Source: Psoroptes ovis | Lineage: Eukaryota > Arthropoda > Arachnida > Sarcoptiformes > Psoroptidae | NCBI GenBank assembly: GCA_002943765.1 | Contig: PQWQ01000002.1 | Span: 310,001 to 374,000 of the forward strand | DNA length: 64,000 nt | Direction of reading: 5' to 3' | Shown: positions 60,726 to 64,000 of the stretch, in pieces | Layout: the number at the start of each line of letters is the position of its first letter | Numbering within the stretch: the first letter of the stretch is position 1 | Made by a program: the position numbers and the translations under genes | Notes under the pieces: generated by a model | What the model saw: the letters and a program-made list of their open reading frames with translations, nothing else | Told to the model about the DNA's origin: nothing | Databases searched by the model: none

Positions 60726-60896
60726 CCAATGCTACTGTGTACAGCACTGGACGATGATATCGAAAATGATCATAATGATAACGATTGTACGACGAATGGA
60801 AAACAACAAAATGGTGCAGTGAAAAATATTGGAGAAATCAACGATGATAATGCTGATGATGATGACAATGAATTGAAATCGATTAAAAATTTATGA
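60726..60896 (+). CDS. possible alternative last exon of the Sidestep-like gene
   Basis: A pyrimidine-rich tract and TTTTGACAG precede an open 56-codon frame (PMLLCTALDDDIEN...KSIKNL) ending in TGA. In phase 0 it can follow exon 10 directly, giving a 1,299-residue form without the Q-rich tail. It can also follow exon 11 through a weak CAA|GTTTGA donor just before its stop. The tail would be acidic (D/N-rich) and would lack the PDZ motif. It could also be the last exon of a transcript I cannot see. Confidence 0.45.
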   Translation, partial: PMLLCTALDDDIENDHNDNDCTTNGKQQNGAVKNIGEINDDNADDDDNELKSIKNL

Positions 60897-60927
60897 ATTT
60901 TTTGGAAATTGATTTTTATAGATATAA

Positions 60928-60962
60928 AATAAATGAAAAATTAATTTATTCAAACAAATAAA
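60928..60962 (+). terminator. poly(A) signals after the possible last exon
   Basis: AATAAA at 60928-60933 and again at 60957-60962, within 70 bp of the stop at 60896. Confidence 0.5.
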
Positions 60963-60974
60963 AGATGAAACAAT

Positions 60975-61470
60975 AAAATTATTTATTCAAATTTTACAAG
61001 ATTAAAGGTTTTTTGAAATCCTAAAAAGCGAAATTCATTGATGAAGCTTGATTATGAGTCGAAATATTGCTTGAAATTGGCTAAATTATAGAAACGTTGA
61101 GGCGAGATTTTAGTTTTCGATTTCAACCAATGTTCAATGTTAATTTATTTGGTATTGTATTCAGATTCTCTAAATAACTAAGAACGATTGTGATATGAAA
61201 TCTATGGAATATGTAGGAACGCAGGTGTTTTTTCAAGTCAAAAATAGACAAAGTAAATTTATTATTGAATTTATTCACCTTTTGTTTCTTGTTTATTAGA
61301 TTTAGATGAAAATTCTTAGCGTGAATTGAATTGATTCTGGAATCGATCTTATAATGTAAGCGGTGGCCCAACTAAAGTTGGAGTTCTAAATTTTCTAGTT
61401 ATTCCAAGGAGTTGGAGGCAATACATCGTCAAAATGGATTCAAGATTTTTTCTATTGTTAGAAGATATTG
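60975..61470. other. spacer, nothing recognised
   Basis: Unique AT-rich sequence without a convincing gene on either strand. Confidence 0.5.
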
Positions 61471-63047
61471 AAAGGCTATAGTCTTGGAATTTTTCAATTT
61501 TTTGCGTTTTTTTTTGAAAAATTGCCAGTCTATCGCCTTTGATTTTTTTGAAAATTTCTATAAGGCTATAGCCTTACGTTTTTTTTGAAAAAATTGCCTT
61601 ATTATAGCCTTTGATTTTTTTGGAAAAAATTGCCTTACTATAGCCTTTGATTTTTTTGGAAAAAATTGCCTTACTATAGCCTTTGATTTTTTTGGAAAAA
61701 ATTGCCAGTCTATTGCCTTTGATTTTTTTCAAAAAATTGCCTTACCATAGCCTTTGATTTTTTTCAAAAAATTGCCTTACCATAGCCTTTGATTTTTTGA
61801 AAAAATTGCCAGTCTATTGCCTTTGATTTTTTTTTTCAAAAAATTGCCTTACTATAGCCTTTGATTTTTTTCAGAAAATCGCCAGTCTATTGCCTTTGAT
61901 TTTTTTCAAAAAATTGCCTTACCATAGCCTTTGATTTTTTTCAGAAAATCGCCAGTCTATTGCCTTTGATTTTTTTGAAAAAATTGCCTTACTATAGCCT
62001 TTGATTTTTTTCAAAAAATTGCCTTACCATAGCCTTTGATTTTTTTGAAAAAATGGCCAGTCTATTGCCTTTGATTTTTTTCAAAAAATTGCATTACTAT
62101 GGCCTTTGATTTTTTTGAAAAAATTGCCAGTCTATTGCCTTTGATTTTTTTTTCAAAAAATTGCCTTACTATAGCCTTTGATTTTTTGGAAAAAATTGCC
62201 TTACTATTGCCTTTGATTTTTTTTGAAAAAATTGCCTTACTATAGCCTTTGATTTTTTTCAAAAAATTGCCTTACCATAGCCTTTGATTTTTTCAGAAAA
62301 TCGCCAGTCTATTGCCTTTGATTTTTTTGAAAAAATTGCCTTACTATAGCCTTTGATTTTTTTGGAAAAAATTGCCAGTCTATTGCCTTTGATTTTTTTG
62401 GAAAAAATTGCCAGTCTATTGCCTTTGATTTTTTTTTGAAAAAATTGCCTTATTATAGCCTTTGATTTTTTTGGAAAAAATTGCCTTACTATAGCCTTTG
62501 ATTTTTTTGGAAAAAATTGCCTTACTATAGCCTTTGATTTTTTTGAAAAAATTGCCAGTCTATTGCCTTTGATTTTTTGAAAATTTCTATAAGGCTATTG
62601 CCTTTGATTTTTTTTGAAAAAATTGCCTTACTATAGCCTTTGATTTTTTTGAAAAAATTGCCAGTCTATTGCCTTTGATTTTTTTGAAAAAATTGCCTTA
62701 CTATAGCCTTTGATTTTTTTCAAAAAATTGCCTTACCATAGCCTTTGATTTTTTTGAAAAAATGGCCAGTCTATTGCCTTTGATTTTTTTCAAAAAATTG
62801 CATTACTATGGCCTTTGATTTTTTTGAAAAAATTGCCTCACTATAGCCTTTGATTTTTTTTGAAAAAATTGCCTTACTATAGCCTTTGATTTTTTTCAAA
62901 AAATTGCCTTACCATAGGCTTTGATTTTTTTGAAAAAATTGCCTCACTATTGCCTTTGATTTTTTTGGAAAAAATTGCCTTACTATAGCCTTTGATTTTT
63001 TTGAAAAAATTGCCAGTCTATTGCCTTTGATTTTTTTTCAAAAAATT
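61471..63047. repeat. minisatellite, about 36-bp unit, about 41 copies
   Basis: The word CCTTTGAT recurs 41 times, followed by T6-8, G or C, A5-7 and TTGCC. Two unit types are mixed: one with CTTACTATAG or CTTACCATAG, the other with CAGTCTATTG. T-run plus A-run in each unit can pair into a small hairpin. Two 178-bp blocks (61951-62128 and 62660-62837) match exactly by eye, 709 bp apart, so the array has also grown by duplicating blocks of several units. Open frames inside it are by-products of a period divisible by three. Confidence 0.93.
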
Positions 63048-64000
63048 CTTTCAGAGTTTTCTCATAAATCAAATGCAAAACAACGAAATTCAAATGCCAA
63101 ATTCTATGAGAATTTGATTTTTGACATTTTTTGTTTTCACCAATGTAAAACTGATTGAAACTCCTTTTTTTAGGTATTGATTTTTGATTGTTTTTCTTTT
63201 CAATTAACATTTTTTACGCGTATATTTATAATCGATATTCAATTTCAATTCCTGAATCTTTCGAAAAAAATTGAATTCCCATTGATTTCCAAATACTTAC
63301 AGTTTGAAATAATCTTATCATTCAATCTAGTTATCGTATTTGATTCATCTTAAAAAATGGACAATTTTCACTCATTCATTCACTTATTTTTCATTCGCCT
63401 GAATATTTCAATTTCAATCACGATCAAAATGAATGAATGAATAAATGAATGAAATTGGCTAAACAATGATTGTTCTTGAACAGAAAAATATAAAAATCAA
63501 ATAAAATCAATGAATTTCAATTTCAATAAGTGTAATTTTTTCCTTTTTTCTTCTGATATATTCTCATTTTCTTTTCGAGTTATTTTTCCCGCTTTCAGTT
63601 TTTGAATTCAAAAAGTTTATTTCTTTGAATTTTTTAAATGAATAAAACGGGAGCCACTAAAAACCTAAACAAACCAGGCAGACATACATACAATCGAAGA
63701 AAACAATCATTAATTTATTTTTTTCCAAGGGAAAAATGTATGTGAAACGACCAACGATAACCAGTGAATAATGATATCGATTCTTATCATTATTATTCGT
63801 TGACAATTTATCGATATATTTGAAGAAATCGATATATTATATTTTGATTCATTTTTCATAAATAAATTCCTTATTTTTCACTCAGAAAAAATAAGAAATG
63901 AAATCAAACATCTTTCAATAAAGATTGAAAAATAACAACAACAATAAGAAAAATTCTGGGTTCTTGTTTTTTTCCTTGGGTACCTTTCGGTGAAATTCAA
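63048..64000. other. AT-rich sequence at the window end
   Basis: No gene, RNA or mobile element is recognised. The frame crossing 62983-63210 is partly the minisatellite. Confidence 0.5.

Noticed and set aside
62062..62262. Minus-strand repeated KKIKGNSKAIF-type frame
   Set aside because: The frame stays open only because the minisatellite period is close to a multiple of three; the region looks non-coding and the frame breaks at units of other length.
1..64000. tRNA, rRNA or other structural RNA genes
   Set aside because: I saw no tRNA A/B-box pair (no convincing GGTTCGAATCC-type B box) and no rRNA-like sequence; a tRNAscan or Rfam search would be decisive.

Overview
The window is eukaryotic nuclear DNA. 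It is very AT-rich, has GT-AG introns and trinucleotide microsatellites (TCA/ATG, AAT, CAA), and carries arthropod-type transposons. Codon bias and texture look like a small acariform (astigmatid, dust-mite-like) mite genome. That placement is inference; the arthropod-type gene and transposons are the firmer part.

Layout. (1) Positions 1-22,900 are intergenic and rich in transposons. They hold a non-autonomous hAT element with perfect 8-bp target duplications (888-2055), a full-length mariner with an intact 346-residue transposase (5867-7153), a complete BEL/Pao LTR retrotransposon on the minus strand with matching 385-bp LTRs and one uninterrupted 1621-residue gag-pol frame (14615-20338), and 14 short mariner-type MITEs. 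(2) Positions 22,910-59,881 hold one large plus-strand gene, which I assembled from 11 exons. It encodes a Sidestep-family cell-surface protein: hydrophobic leader, five Ig domains, one fibronectin type III domain, one membrane segment and a long low-complexity cytoplasmic tail. The exons total 4,644 nt including the stop, and phases agree at every junction. The largest intron (10.8 kb) splits the first Ig domain. Introns 2, 4, 5 and 8 carry 17 more MITE copies. A further open, well-spliced-looking exon with its own poly(A) signals lies at 60,726-60,896 and may be an alternative 3' end. (3) Positions 61,000-64,000 are non-coding and contain a 1.58-kb minisatellite of about 36-bp units.

The most striking feature is the MITE family: 31 copies of about 80 bp in 57 kb, nearly all flanked by TA, each close to a full palindrome, in three sequence groups. 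Their terminal repeats begin like mariner but differ from the resident mariner's from the eighth base, so their autonomous partner is not in this window. The insertions give a relative order: the BEL element landed in the tip of one MITE, and the mariner sits flush against another, sharing its TA.

The gene product is expected to act at the cell surface in axon guidance or cell recognition, as Drosophila Sidestep proteins do with Beaten-path partners. The rest of the window is repeats and simple AT-rich sequence.
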